64,000 nucleotides of DNA from Dryas octopetala. Its lineage: Eukaryota > Streptophyta > Magnoliopsida > Rosales > Rosaceae. Each line of letters begins with the position of its first letter. Position 1 is the first letter of the stretch. Below are positions 48,066 through 61,800 of the stretch, in pieces. A model generated the notes under the pieces. The model worked only from the letters and a program-made list of their open reading frames with translations, was not told the DNA's origin and made no database searches. The stretch covers positions 5,243,228-5,307,227 of the forward strand of contig OY992833.1 of assembly GCA_963921425.1 (NCBI GenBank), in the 5' to 3' direction. A program made the position numbers and the translations under genes.

Positions 48066-48262
48066 TTACAAAGAGCAATGAAATTTAGATTTTCTGTTGT
48101 ATTTACGAAATGATTGCACCTCCGATGTCCATGAATCCAAGTCTGGCAGGCCAGCCATGTGAGTACATAAATGCTTTTTCAGCTGCTCTTCCAAAGCCTG
48201 TGTCATTCTCATTTGCTTGTTTGAGTCAGTCAATGTCGATGGTGCTAGATATCTATATATAA
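48066..48262 (-). other. Orphan exon-like frame, unknown
   Basis: The minus strand has an acceptor-like TATATAG near 48262. One frame reads LAPSTLTDSNKQMRMTQALE, EEQLKKHLCTHMAGLPDLDS and a stop. Another reads GFGRAAEKAFMYSHGWPARL, GFMDIGGAIIS and a stop. Both look coding-like and I recognise neither. It could be the last exon of a gene whose rest was lost when elements landed next to it, or chance. Confidence 0.25.
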
Positions 48263-48299
48263 GAAAAACAGCAAATGGGCTATTCTCTGTGGAAATCAC

Positions 48300-48621
48300 T
48301 TGAGTTTAGAAAAAAAAAAAATAATAATAATAAATAAAGACAGTAGCACGGGCGCACGGGTATTGTAGAACTTGGGATAAGAAAGTGGTGGTTGGTTTTG
48401 TTTGAGTTTCAAAAGCCCATATATCTTGGTTTTATTTTCCCATTATGCTTATATTCTGATCTTATAGTCGTGACACTGATATCTATCCATGTGTTTGAAT
48501 TTTGAACACGATAAGATAACTTGAAATCCAATCTTCCAATGACATCCTGCTGAGACCCCGAGTGCTTAAAAACAAACAAGACTCTGGAAAATTCCCAGTT
48601 TGCTGTTTGCTCTCCATGAAA
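48300..48621. other. Upstream region of AAE14
   Basis: Expected promoter and 5' UTR of the AAE14 gene. CCATATATCTTGG near 48418 could serve as a TATA box about 200 bp before the ATG. No other site can be supported. Confidence 0.3.
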
Positions 48622-51600
48622 ATGGGTAATTACTCAGAGGCCCACATTTGCCACTGCCTGAGCGTCCTATCAACTCTCCGGCGCAGTTCCGTGGTCACCA
48701 TCACTGGCAACCGGCAAAAAACCGGCAAGGAACTCGTGGAAGGTGTAATGGGCCTGGCCCAAGGCCTGCTCCAACTGTGCCTCTCTTCCGGTGACGTCGT
48801 TGCCATTGTTTCCTTCAACAGGTTCTGCTTCACTTCTTCGCCACAAACTGAAAACAATTTTCCACCAAAATGCTTTTCAAAAAAACTCTGCTACTGCTAA
48901 AAGTACTAATATTTGGTTTTTGTTATGATCAGTGAGTGGTATTTGGAGTGGTTACTAGCCATTGCATTTGTTGGTGCTATAGCTGCTCCTCTTAATTACC
49001 GATGGGTACGTACTTGAACTTCAATTTAATTCAAATCCTGACAATTACTTACTCCCCAAGTAAAACCAAATGTGACCCAACATTTGTGTTGTGCTTGTAT
49101 TCATTGCAGAGCTATGAAGAGGCGGTTTTGGCAATGGGGGTAGTGAGGCCAGTAATGTTGGTGACTGAGGAGAGCTGTATCCCCTGGTATTCAAAGCTTC
49201 AACTTAGTGATGTACCTTCTCTGAGGTGGCATGTTTCGCTGGATTCCCCTTCGAATGGTGTGTACTTTCCAGGACATGAATTTTACACTTAGAAAGAGCA
49301 ACAAATTTAAAGTATTTCCCTTTGATTTACTAATTGGTTTAATGGATTACTCTGCATTCTTCATTTGGGCAGTGTTAACTACAGAAACGATTAAAAAGCA
49401 TTCAGAAAAGGCAATACCTTTGGATTACTCATGGGCACCTGAGGGTGCTGTTATCATATGCTTCACTTCTGGTATAAGCTCTATACTCCCATCTGTTCTT
49501 ATGTATATATAGAGGGAGAACTAATGTTTTCTTGTTCAAATTAAAGTCAAAAGATGTTCTGGAAAAAAGAAAAAAGACATAGAAAGGTTTTCAGAAATAA
49601 GTTGCAAGATTATCTGGTCATTTGTTAATTATTTATTTACTCTTGTTGTAAAGGAACCTCTGGAAGGCCAAAGGGTGTTACCCTAAGCCACTCAGCTTTT
49701 ATTATGCAGTCCCTTGCAAAAATTGCCATTGTTGGTTACGGTGAGGATGATGTATGCATATGTTCTTCCTATACCTTGCAATATGACATTGTTTATGAGT
49801 TGAAGTGTGTGGGTAATGCAGTTAAAGTTAAGGATGTTCAGATTAGAGTTTCACATGAAAGCAGGGTTGACCACAACTTTAATTAGCTCAAGGAACTGAA
49901 TGAATTTTGAATGTTTAATTGTGTGGCTATCTGCAGGTTTATTTGCATACTGCTCCATTGTGCCACATTGGTGGTTTGTCATCAGCCCTAGCACTGCTAA
50001 TGGTTGGAGCATGCCATGTCTTTATACCCAAGTTCGAGGCTAAATCTGCCCTTGAAGCCATAAGGCAGCATAGTGTGACTTCTCTAATCACTGTCCCTGC
50101 AATAATGGCTGATTTAGTCTTTAAATTCAGGTAAATGATAAATCCGTTGTTAGAAAAGCAAGTATGTGGAGATATCTTAATAGCCATTATTTTGGATTCA
50201 AGAAGTTGTTTAAATGTAATGCACAAGTTCAAATAAAATCCACTTGGAAAGCTAGGCTTGTACTTTTGCCTTTACTAAACATTTTACTTTCCAGTTCTCT
50301 GAAAAGAGTGAGTCGTGCATTGCAAAGCTTGGTGCTAGTGATTTTGCATTTATATTCTGCCTTGTACCCTTGTTTTTCTGAGTTCATGTTCTGAAAGCCG
50401 TCAGGGGGAAGGATACATGGAAAGGCATAGAAAGTGTGAAGAAGATATTGAATGGAGGTGGAGGTTTGTCAATTGAGCTTACCAAAGCTGCCACCAAATT
50501 GTTCCCACAAGCTAAGCTTTTCTCAGCTTATGGTAGGTCTCCCTTTATCCCAACTGGTTCCCTCATGCATATATTCCATTGCATTCTACATAGACATAAT
50601 TAATTGGTAAAAACCCAATCTGTGTTACATTACACACCTCAGAAATTTGATCTGAAAACTTGTATCTATCTATAATGTATTGATTTTGTTGAAATTTGAC
50701 TTTGTGGGTGTTCATTTAGTTCCCCTTCAATCATTCTCTTCTACAATATATGTGGGTTCTTATGATTTTGTTTCTCCTCTTACCTTCTAATGATTAAAGG
50801 GATGACGGAGGCATGCTCTTCATTAACCTTCATGACACTGTATGACCCAAGGGTTGACACCTCTGTCCAACCCCCTAAATTGCAGCCAGTTCACCAACCA
50901 AGAGGCATTTGTGTTGGCAAGCCTGCTCCTCATGTCGAATTAAAGATATGTGAGGATGGCTCTTCTCATGTGGGGAGGATTTTAACTAGAGGCCCTCATG
51001 TGATGCTTAGATATTGGAATCAAAGTCTACCAGAGGCACCAGAGTCCAGCAATGAAGTTTGGTTTGACACAGGTGACATTGGGTCCATTGATGAATATGG
51101 TAATGTATGGCTTCTTGGACGAGCAAATGGTCGAATCAAGAGTGGAGGGGAGAATATTTACCCTGACGAGGTGATCATAATCTATATTGACCTCCGTGCT
51201 GTTTTATTGAGAAATCAATGACGAAAAACTGGTATGCAAGGTTATATATAATCTTTCTTTCACAATACATGTGTGTTTCACTGTTATGTGGTGTATGTTG
51301 TGAGAGGGAGGTTATACGTAATCCATCCATACAACCAAGATTTCTTTTGTTGCAGATTATATCTTTAGTTGGTTTCATTTATGGATATCTTACTTGTTTC
51401 ATTGTCAACCAAATTCGCATGAAGTGAAGTTGTTTAATGATACAGGTAGAGACAATCCTATTACAACACCCAGGAGTCACCAGCGTTGTTGTTGTGGGAA
51501 TTCCAGATGCTCGGCTCACAGAGATGGTGGTTGCTTGTGTTCAAATCAGAGAAAACTGGCAATGGGTTAATACAAGTATCGGACACTCTGCTGCAAAACA

Positions 51601-51897
51601 AATGCTTCACATTTCCAGTGAGATCCTTTGGCAATATTGTAAAGAAAAGAACTTGACTGGGTATTGCTCTTCTAAAACCCTTGAGACTGGCTGTTGAGAT
51701 TTCTATGAATTCCATTCTTGCTCTGTTTCTTTATGGTAGTTTACTTTTTCTTTATGATCTTTTGCAGGTTTAAGATACCAAAAGCATTTGTTTTATGGAA
51801 GCGGCCATTTCCACTAACCACGACTGGAAAAATAAGAAGAGACCAAGTCCGGAGAGAGGCTATATCTCATTTCCAATATCTGACTAGCAATCTATGA
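48622..51897 (+). CDS. AAE14: 2-succinylbenzoate-CoA ligase (AAE14, plant MenE)
   Basis: Ten exons, all in phase: 48622-48821, 48933-49005, 49110-49257, 49373-49471, 49654-49751, 49937-50130, 50405-50532, 50800-51170, 51446-51660, 51768-51897; 551 aa (Arabidopsis about 560). ATG 48622 gives MGNYSEAHICHCL, which lines up with the known MANHSRPHICQCL; an in-frame ATG is at 48616. Adenylate-forming motifs: ICFTSGTSGRPKGV (about 169-182), GMTEACSS (about 313), DTGDIG, GRANGRIKSGGENIYPDE (about 420-437) and TTTGKIRR with the catalytic lysine near 530. The enzyme attaches CoA to o-succinylbenzoate in phylloquinone (vitamin K1) synthesis. It ends SNL, close to the SSL of the Arabidopsis protein, and so may use a peroxisomal PTS1 route. 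Exon 3 to 4 is a few residues shorter than in Arabidopsis, so that junction is the least certain. Confidence 0.95.
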
Positions 51898-52813
51898 TTT
51901 TTTTTTTTCTTAGGGTATATGATTGTTAAAATGAAGGTGATATACAGATATACACATCTATAATTGCCAAATCCCACTCCATTGTAATCCACCCAGGGAT
52001 CATAATCCTATGCCATGATGATCAATCCTGCATTCATTCAAAAGTTGGATTTTTGGTTATGCTGTCAGTAATATCATTTGTCATTTTTATGAATAGTATA
52101 CTCTGGGGAATACTGGGAACAGAGGCAAAAAGGCAATGCAGCTATTCATCACTATTCACCATTGTTGCCATGGAAAACTCAAATCAAAGATCCATGAAAG
52201 TAAAAAAATTAAGCATAGAATAATATTGAGCCATCAGGTTAGCTAATTGCTTTCCCCGATGCCCACCCCTAGTCAAAACCATTACAATGCTCTACTACGT
52301 ACGCTCTAAGTATTTTAGTTTGGTTGGAGGGACCTTGAATTATGGCCCCCTCTTTTACATCAGGATTTGGTTCCGATTATGTAATATAAAGTATACTAAA
52401 ATGTTTTCTTTCAATAACACATAATAAGATAAAAACTCATAGCATGCCTTATTGAGTATTTAGTTTGACTTTGAAGAAAAATATTATGATTACAGAGCCC
52501 TATTATAAGTGGTCGACCATACAATAATACATCAGAACTATAAATTATACATATCATATCCTTTTGACTTTCAAGAAGCCATATAAACGTAACTTCGTAT
52601 ATACCATAAGTTCAGCAAGAACCATAAAGAAGCCTTTCTTCCACCGTGTTACCTGGACATGACGGATACAGCCTCCGTCTACAATGAGTACACAAACATG
52701 GCACAGTTATTGAAACCACAGCCAATACTTAGCTTCACCCAGATCCATGCTACCTGGTTTCTAAGCAGCACTCAATGTTAAAGGAATATGCTTACAAGCT
52801 AGTTACAGAGTTT
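51898..52813. other. Convergent intergenic space between AAE14 and PWD
   Basis: A 916 bp space holding both 3' UTRs. No coding frame or clear repeat. Confidence 0.5.
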
Positions 52814-55800
52814 TTATAGGGGCTGTGGCCGTGTCTGGACTATAAAGATATCATTTCCAACAAGACATCCTTCTACATCCTGTGGGCAGCCAAACTTCTT
52901 CTCAAGGAAAAGTCCCACTGCACCAAGGCGCTGACCAAGCTGTTGACGGAAAATTGGATCAACCGTTAATGGTTTCTTGCTGTAGTCCAGTGTCAAATGG
53001 ATAACCTCCCCATCAGCAGGGCCTGCACCAAGTAGCTCCTCACTGAAATTTGCAAATGCTAGTGTCCGCACATTCCCATCAAATTTCCCAGATGATAAAC
53101 GCCAGGGTGTACCCCTGGTGCCTGAAGCCAAAGTTTCACCAAGGCCAGAAGCAATTTCAGCCTCAACAGAGTTATGATCTTGGTCTGTTGGACTGACTGT
53201 ATGAAGCACAAACGATAACTCTGGTGAAAGCATTTCTTGCACCAAAATTGCCATTGTAGCTTCCTTCTGAGGTACACCAGCAGCTCGACGGCTCAAAACT
53301 GCTCTCCGAGTGTAAAGTGAAGCCCATACTCTGCTAATAGCATTTGCAAAAACTGTTGGATTTGACGCACTAACATTGGGAATTGAATCATATAGTCCAG
53401 CAGCTGACATTCCAGCCAAGTCCTCAACATTAGCACTTGAACGAACAATTAGGCGTGCATTCCTTGGAAATATTCTTCCAATGCCATCAATGATGTCTTT
53501 TGGGGGCTGTAGGGAAGAGATCAGTTCCTGGAGCTGAGAGCACAGTTGGTCAAGTTCGCCACCTTCCAGCTTCAATGTTTCTATCTTATCTAGAAAGGAC
53601 CTGAATAATTCCATGGATTTGCTTTGCTCTAATGCCAATTCCATAGAGCCAAATGGTATAACTGCCCCCGCAGGGACTTTAAATGAAGCTGGTACCCCTT
53701 GGTCACCATAAACTGCCAATGGAAAAACATCCTCAAGTAAATGTAATGGAATAACAATATATGCAGGATAATAGCTGACACTACTATTAGGAAATCCACA
53801 ATCATCCTTTGTCTATTAAATGTAAGCAGATCATATGCAATAATTTCCTACAGTACTCTAATGCAATACAGCAATAATTAAGTTTCAATGATTGGAAATT
53901 TGGAAGTTGACAAGAGGGATTCAGGTGGTGGATTATTGGATGTTAGTGGAGATAGTATCTAATGCAATCCTTCTCATTTAAAAGAAATTGCAATGATTGG
54001 AAATTTGGAAGTATAGATGCAAGTGCTGAACATTCAATGGTGAAGTTAAGGGCTCCATTGTTGAGATGGCTCTTTGGGTGGTTGGCACAAGATTCCAACT
54101 ACCGTTTTGACATTTTCTTTTGTTGCTTGTTGTTAAACTTGTAACATCTTGTGATGCATACCCAAATTATATACTCAAAACATGTTCTAGATAGGTGATG
54201 CAAATCAAAGGCAATAATGTCAATTAGTTTGTTTGAAACACAGGGGAGGATTTCTTTTCCAACCAAAAAAAAACACACACACACACACAAAGGGAGGATG
54301 TAAAAGATAAACACCATATAAATTACCTATATCTGATGCTGCTGCCAAAGAAGCTAAACGACCACACGCAGCAGCCTTTGCGCCTGAAGTCTGTGTTGCT
54401 GCATCAGCAAGCAGTAAAACTCCTCCAGAAGATACACCCTAGAAGAGGATACAATTATTAACATATTCAGAGCCAGTATAATTGATGATGAAAATCAACA
54501 TCAATGAGCAAAGGAAAAAGTTGGTTAACATTTTACAATGAGTAATGCTATTTGGCCCAAAACAACTGACCAAATTGCTTGGACCAAATGAAGTGGCAGC
54601 CATCAATTGGGTGTCTTGGCCCAAGTATGTATTAAAACACCCAATTGATGGCTGCCACTTCATTTGGTCCAAGCAATTTGGTCAGTTGTTTTGGGCCAAA
54701 TAGCATTACTCTTTTAGAAGAGTAATTGGGGAGAGAAATAAAAATTTAAACGAAATTGTACCTGATTCAAGTATGGCACTTTAGCAGCAGACCATGAAGA
54801 ATCACGAGTTCCATTGGCTTCAAATTTGGGTGCACCATCCCCTGAAAGGTTTTTCACTGCAAGATCGCCATTGCTATTTTTTGATGAAGGATATATATCA
54901 ACACCTGATGTAGATGCTTCTAACCTGAAAAATTCATACATGCGAACAAAAAATAAACAAATAAAATGTCAGATCATCATTTTGTTTTTGCTAGTGTTCC
55001 ACTGGCACTTTTCATTTGACTTTTTTTCATTTTTTTTTTCTTTGGTGGTTCAAAGGAGGGCTAAGAAGGTCGGGGAAGGGAGCCAAGCGAGAGTCTAACT
55101 CCCACGTTGGATGTGGGTTAGTGCCACCACCAAAGCATCAATCACATGATGCATGCCGATGATAATAAGATGGAATTTCGAAAAGATAATGAAAAATGAC
55201 TCATCAGAAGAATCCAGAAAAAATAACCTCACATATTTTCCCACATGCTTTTGTATATCAGCAACCTTATCATCGTCTTCACATGTCACGAACACAACCT
55301 TCTCCTGTAGATCACGATCATATTTTATTGATTGGAATTATATAGTTATATCAAAAACATTTAATGACTTGACATTTCAACAGATAAGACATACTTGTCG
55401 AGCCCTGACACCAAGATGAGATAAGTGAGGAAGCTCTTGCAAAAGTACAACTCCCACAATGTTACTCCCAGCAGCTGTTACCTGCCCGATATATTAACTA
55501 TAAGAGAACAATTGTAATTGAATGGTATTACATTATTACAGTCAGGATTAAAAATACAAGAATAAGCAAAATGAAAAACCTCTTCATCTCCATCTGCTTT
55601 GTTGACCACAAGAACGATTGGTCCTTCCAAAGTTGATGGTATTGACCCAGGGACAATCCTCTCAACCTGAAGTTACAGCATTATATTGTTATGGGTAACT
55701 GTGAACTCAATCATTGCTACAAGGCAAACAGTTCTCTATGCTACTAGCTTATGTAAATACAGAACATTTTATGAGTGATATACAAAGTCAGAGATTATTA

Positions 55801-58800
55801 TATGAAATCTTCATTAATTCTATTTCTTCATCTGAGTTCTTTGAAAATAAGTCTTCTCTTATAACTAAAAAGTTCACTGAGTGAGGGCAAAGAGGGCACA
55901 ACCCAAGCATACAAGTGGTGTCAAATAAAAAAAATGAACAAAGAAAACAATTTATAATCAAGAATAAAAGTCCGTGAACTTATATCCTAGTTATCTCGGT
56001 TAGAGGGTGTATTGCTAGTTTCTTCCAGACCAGACAGGAGAAGGTGGCCGCTAGAATCATCAGGGGAGTTTTTTTTTTTTTTTTTTTTTTTTTGAAGAAA
56101 CAAAATTTTATTGCACAACACAAAAGAGAAGACAAAGCATTGGACAGGATAATCGAGACATTTGATGAACAACCCCTCTCTTTCTCCTTCCATTCCCTCT
56201 TCGGCAATATGGAAGGCTAAAGTACCTCCTAAGGTATGTGTGTTAACTTGGATAATTGCTCATGGGAAGATTAAAACTTGTGATATGGTTCAGAAGAGAA
56301 GGCCTGTGTTGTCTTTCCCCTCAATGGTGTGTGATGTGTGAGGAAGGAGTGGAAAGTGTGAATCACTTGTTTTTGCACTGTCCAATAGCATTTTCTCTTT
56401 GGTTAAGACTGTTTAGGGAGTCTAAGCTATGTTGGGTCATTCCACCTGATTGTGTGGCATTATTATGTATAACTGTGAAAGGAACAAGTTTTTTGGCATG
56501 GTGCTGGGAAGATGTGCTGTAACAGCTGTTTTCTGGGTATTATGGATCGAGAGGAACAAAATTTTTTTGAGGAAGCAAGAAAGGAGCTGGACCATTTGTG
56601 GGAAAGGGTTCGCTTTTGTGCAACATTAAGGTTTCCAGGGACGTATTCAACTATAAAAAAAAAAAAAAAAGGGAAACTTTCATCCAAGTTTTTTAATTTT
56701 ACAATTTACTGACTAAAGTCTTGTGGCTTTTAAAATTCTAACTAAAGTCCAATAATATTGTAACCGTTCCATGTTACATAATATTGGTCCATTAGTTTTT
56801 ACTTTTTTTCACACATACCAGGCGCCGAGTGATTGGCGGCAATTTTCGAGTGTTCAATAGTGTTTTTTTATTTCTTCCTCAAGCGCTGGTTTGTTGGCTT
56901 TATATTAGGTTTTAACTCTGAGATTTTGGGTGAAGCCTCCCCAAACCTCATTCTATACCCTAAGAAGGTATGAGGTGAACCTGTACCCTATACCCTCATA
57001 AAATAAAAAAATAATGACATATTTCTTTGACAAGGCAATGGTCAAAGGGCTTTATTTAGGAAAAAAAAGCCATATAGTTTTTTTCCAAATAAGAAATGTT
57101 AGAAGGACTAAACTCTAATTTTTCCTTAAAAAAAAAGGATAGAAAACAAGAACTTTAAAGCAAATAAAAGCAAGTATTTAACTAGAAAGATGATTTCAGC
57201 TTAAGTCGATGGACCATGGAGGTTACCTGAACTAATGTTCCCAGAGCAGCTCCCGGAACAATAACATCCCAACCCTGAGAACCAATGGTAGTTCTAACAG
57301 CTTTCAAAAGTAGGGTGCAGAGTTTCGAAACCTGAAATATTACTCTGTAGAGAGCATTTGTAGATACAAAATCAGACGACAACAGTTCTGATACAATCAG
57401 CAATGCAATTGCACAGTCTAATACCACTATAAACAATATTACTCTAAAAAATCTATGGCAAATGTAAATAGATGTATTTAAAAGGTAGACATACCCAGCA
57501 CGAATCTCAGCTTCAGCATATGTCCGTACACTGTTCTCAGGGATTCCAAAAGCTTTTCCTAATATCTGCAAGAGTTGTGGAAATTCCAGTTTACATTTTT
57601 TGACTTTTAAAAGAGACAGATAAACCTCAAAGAAGATTTATCATAGAATACCACATCATTGGCCCAGGAAAGAAATGTAGCATACACACCTAGAACATTT
57701 GGCACTATGTTTGAAAAATTGCTTCAAACTGAAACTTATTGTGATTCAATAACTTTAAAAACAAGAAACTGAAGTGTTAATCATCACCAAAAAAGATCCC
57801 ATACGAATATACAAGCTTTGTTGTAAACTATGCCATATTTTGTCTCATCAACCTTTTCTCTCTCTTTCTTTTTTGCTATTTGAAAAAAGAAAAGGGAGCA
57901 AAAGATACCTTCACATTTTGGGGAAATATTTGAAGAAGTGCTTCAGAATATTCTTCAGTTAGCCTCCTGGCTCTATCGAGAGTAGCTTTAAGCCTTAGTC
58001 CCCAGATTGTTTTACCATCTTCACTTCCTTAAAGAATAGAACAGGAGGAAAACATAAAAATGACTGGGCTGTCTAACCAATCTATCAACAGTATGCCAGC
58101 TAAATGGTTTAAGAACTAATCTAAGACAAAAGAATATGAAAGTTACCTTCCATTTCAGAAAGACCTCTTGCTTTCCAGGCAAGGAGCTCATTTTCAATAG
58201 CATCACATTCTTCAGGTTTCCAACCAGATAACTTTAGCTGATGAATACCAACAATAAGGGCACCAAGTGGATCATTCCAAGGGCTTACATCCTTTGACTT
58301 CACATTTTCTGCCAGCCAATGAGCCCCTCCCAAAGCATCAAGCTCATTAACGAATCTAACCAAATCAGTGGTTGTCAATAACCAAATTAACACCCAATAT
58401 ATTGCTAACAATAGTAAGATAATATCTCTAGAGAAAGGAAGTTTAAAAAATTTTAACAGTGGTGAGTACTACTATTTGCCAGCATGAACAGATTGCAATA
58501 TACAATTCACAATGATTTGTCTTTTTGCCTAATGTCATGCAGAAAGTTTACAATGAGCAACTTGCTCGGAGCCTTGGAAAACTAGTTGTTAAATCATAAA
58601 TCATCATTAGTATATTTGTTTGCAGCACTAGTGTCATCCATTATGATTCTATGCACAAAAAAGTCGACAGAAAAACAAGAATTTATACATTAAAAGTAAA
58701 AAGTTTTGCCTTTCAGCAATTCTCTAAGAAAATGTCCAGTTTGCACATCTTTTTTCTACGTGATGTTTAAGACGGTTCTTTTTTTTATTGTTTGGTGGAG

Positions 58801-61800
58801 ATGAATTTTAAGACAATTCAATATCAACAGAAAGCATTTACAAGATTTTATTTAATTGAAACAAAAAAAAACAGAATTTTTTTTTAAAATAATTTTCAGG
58901 ATATCTTAATTAGCATACGCTATATATATAGTGCAGTTATTCAAAGTCATAAACCTTTATTTGCTAGCTCTGCAAACAAGACTAATTGACCAGATTAAAT
59001 TTCACTTTTTATTATGATACTCACACAATAATAGTTTTCTGCCACATAAGTTCATGATAATACAGTGCTCTAAATGTTAAACTAGAATATATCAGCAAGG
59101 TAAGATTCATAGTTTTTGCAATTTAAGGACACAAATCTGGTTTATTGTTATAAAATTAATTGATACCAAACACATGTTGGCTGAGGTCTCCCATTGAAAA
59201 GTGTCCAATATGCCAATGATTCATGAAAAAAGAAAGTATAGATTTAATGGAACTTCGTAAAAATTTTAACTTGATCAATGTTGCCCGGTCCCCCTAAACT
59301 AAGGTGAAATGCCCAACAATCCATTGATTTGCTAGCATGTTCAGATCCTTCTTCATTTCCAATATCTTGGGATTTTGGGTTCCGGAGAAATTTGAATGAC
59401 TTGGAAGTGGGGGAAATAACTGAGTTGTAATCAGTTTTAGGAAATGGTCTTTTCATGCTTATTTATCTAAGGTAAATTAGTTTTCTATCTTGTTTTTATG
59501 GATTTTCTGTTTTGATGTAGAATAATTGGGTGTTTTTCAGGAAACACCTTGTCCCGTGTTGTAAATTGTATTTTCTATTCAATGAAAGTTTGTTTCTTAT
59601 CAAAATAAAATAAATAGAACAAACCCTCAAATGCCAACAGGTATGTGATACTCAAGATTTATAACCAAAAATAAAAGAACAATTAAGAAAAAAATCTTCT
59701 CTGACCTCAGCTCTCTCTTCCACGCCATATTAACAGTGAGTAACACAAAGACCAGGACATTCTTATTCATGAAAAAGCAACCAATCAGCCTTTACCCAAT
59801 AACTTTATTGAATGGTCCCTTCTGAGCACAAGAAGGGATCATAATTACATAAGAAATTCTTTCTCAAAAATAGTAATCTATGAAACCAAATTGTTACAAA
59901 GAATTTTCATTGATCAGTTTATGTACATATGATGAACTCAAGTTGGACAGTCATTATTTGAGGTTGATTGACAACAGGAATCAACTCCATTAGATGAATG
60001 GTTGTCCCATTGTATGGAAGAACCAGTTCTGAGGATACTTGCTCTTCAAGTACCAGGAACATAGTGGCCAAAAAAAAAAAGTACCAGGAACATGGATCAT
60101 TATTTTAAGGGAGACTTAGAAGAATCCAGTCCATTTTATGAGTCTTTCTTAGACTAAGACCGGTAGTGATTTAGGATTTTTAATTAAGTCCTTTTATTTT
60201 TCTTCGTTGACGGCTTTATGTTAGGTTTTAACTCCAAGATTTTGAGCGTAATATGCAGCCTCTACAAAGCCCACTCTACACCCTAAGAGGGGAAATACCC
60301 TTTAAATAGGGGGAAATACCCTTCAAATAAGGGGAAATACCCTTCATATCGGAGAAGGACTTTATTATGAATTAAAATGATTTTCTTATAAATTAAAAAG
60401 ACTTTATTAGGAATTAAAAGGATTTTCTTATAAATTATTATGAATTAAAAGGATTTTCTAATAAATTTTAAAGCAATCCAAGTCTCTATCTAAAAACTGT
60501 TTTTCTAAAGGACCTAAGCCTAATTATCTCTTATTTTAATGCTCTTTGCATTGATGTTTTACTTGAAGGCATATTCTCAGTGGTGGGAAATTCTCGCTGT
60601 GATGAAATTTGTGACATGGATATGCGGGATTTTAATATTTCACGGTAATTATTGCTTGAATATTTTGGTGATGGACCTTAAGGAAGAAGAATTTTGAGGT
60701 ATGGATTCATTGGTTGTCTTGGACTGGGTATCACTGAGGCAGGGATGGGTACGTGGCGATGTTAACAGTGATGCAGTGACAATGTAGCCCACTCTGGAGC
60801 TGGGGTGAAGTGGTGGTGTGGTGTTTGGTAGAGATGCAGTACTGGTGGTTCACAATGGCACTATGCTGCAATGGTGGTTCAAATCAAAGGACAATGCCAA
60901 TGACTTTGGATATGCCAACTCATGGCAATGGGTGTTGGTTTCAATGTGGAAAGTGGGTATGCAAAAATCCACGGTGGTTAAGTGCCAGTCAAGTAGGCTG
61001 GGTAGTCAAGGTAGCACTGGTTTGTGGCTTTGATGTGAGAATGGGATATAAAGTATTTTTGTTTTTATTGATTTTGTCTTAATTTATTAATATATTGTTT
61101 ATTTATCATTTCAGCCTTCAGTATCACATGAAAGTCACATACTTGTTAGCATTTGGCAGGTTGTGATACCAGAAGGAATATGGGGCATTTTCCCTTAGTT
61201 CAAGGGGGACTGCTCAAATTGAAACTTAGGACACTACTTGGACTGTCAGACATAGAGATTAAAGTTCAGGAGGGGTTAAACTTCCCGTGTATTTATAATG
61301 TAAATGAATGACAAAAATTAAATTCCTACCTGCTTAATAGAAGAAATGAATAGTCTTCAAGTCCAATCTCACAAAGACGCCACTGTATTTAGTCATAGAG
61401 AGATGAAGAAGAAATAGATAACCGTTAGGAAAAAAATTATCAAACTATGAATTAAATAATTGTTTCACTTGAAGCTTTTGCTAAATAATTAAGGAAAAAA
61501 AATGATCTCACCTTTTGACGCATAGCTACTGCATCATCAGGAGCATCATTTCGAAGGCCACTTTCAAGACCCATTGCAATTATCTCTCTCAGGGCACTCA
61601 AAGATTGCATAGTCTTGAACAACAAATCAGTGCCATTATTTCCCAAAACTTTATTTGATTCTTCTAAAGTATCCAAACTCTGGAAATAAACAGGACATTT
61701 CCTCTTAAGATTATGCCATCATAATAAACTGAACAACACCAACAAATGAAACTCAAATTGGCAATATCAATTGAAAATGGTACAACAGAAATTCCAAATG

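Noticed and set aside
60810-61082. Two frames of 70-90 codons antisense to PWD
   Set aside because: They lie in an intron, show repeated Gly/Trp/Cys-type wording from GGTGGT repeats and have no family likeness.
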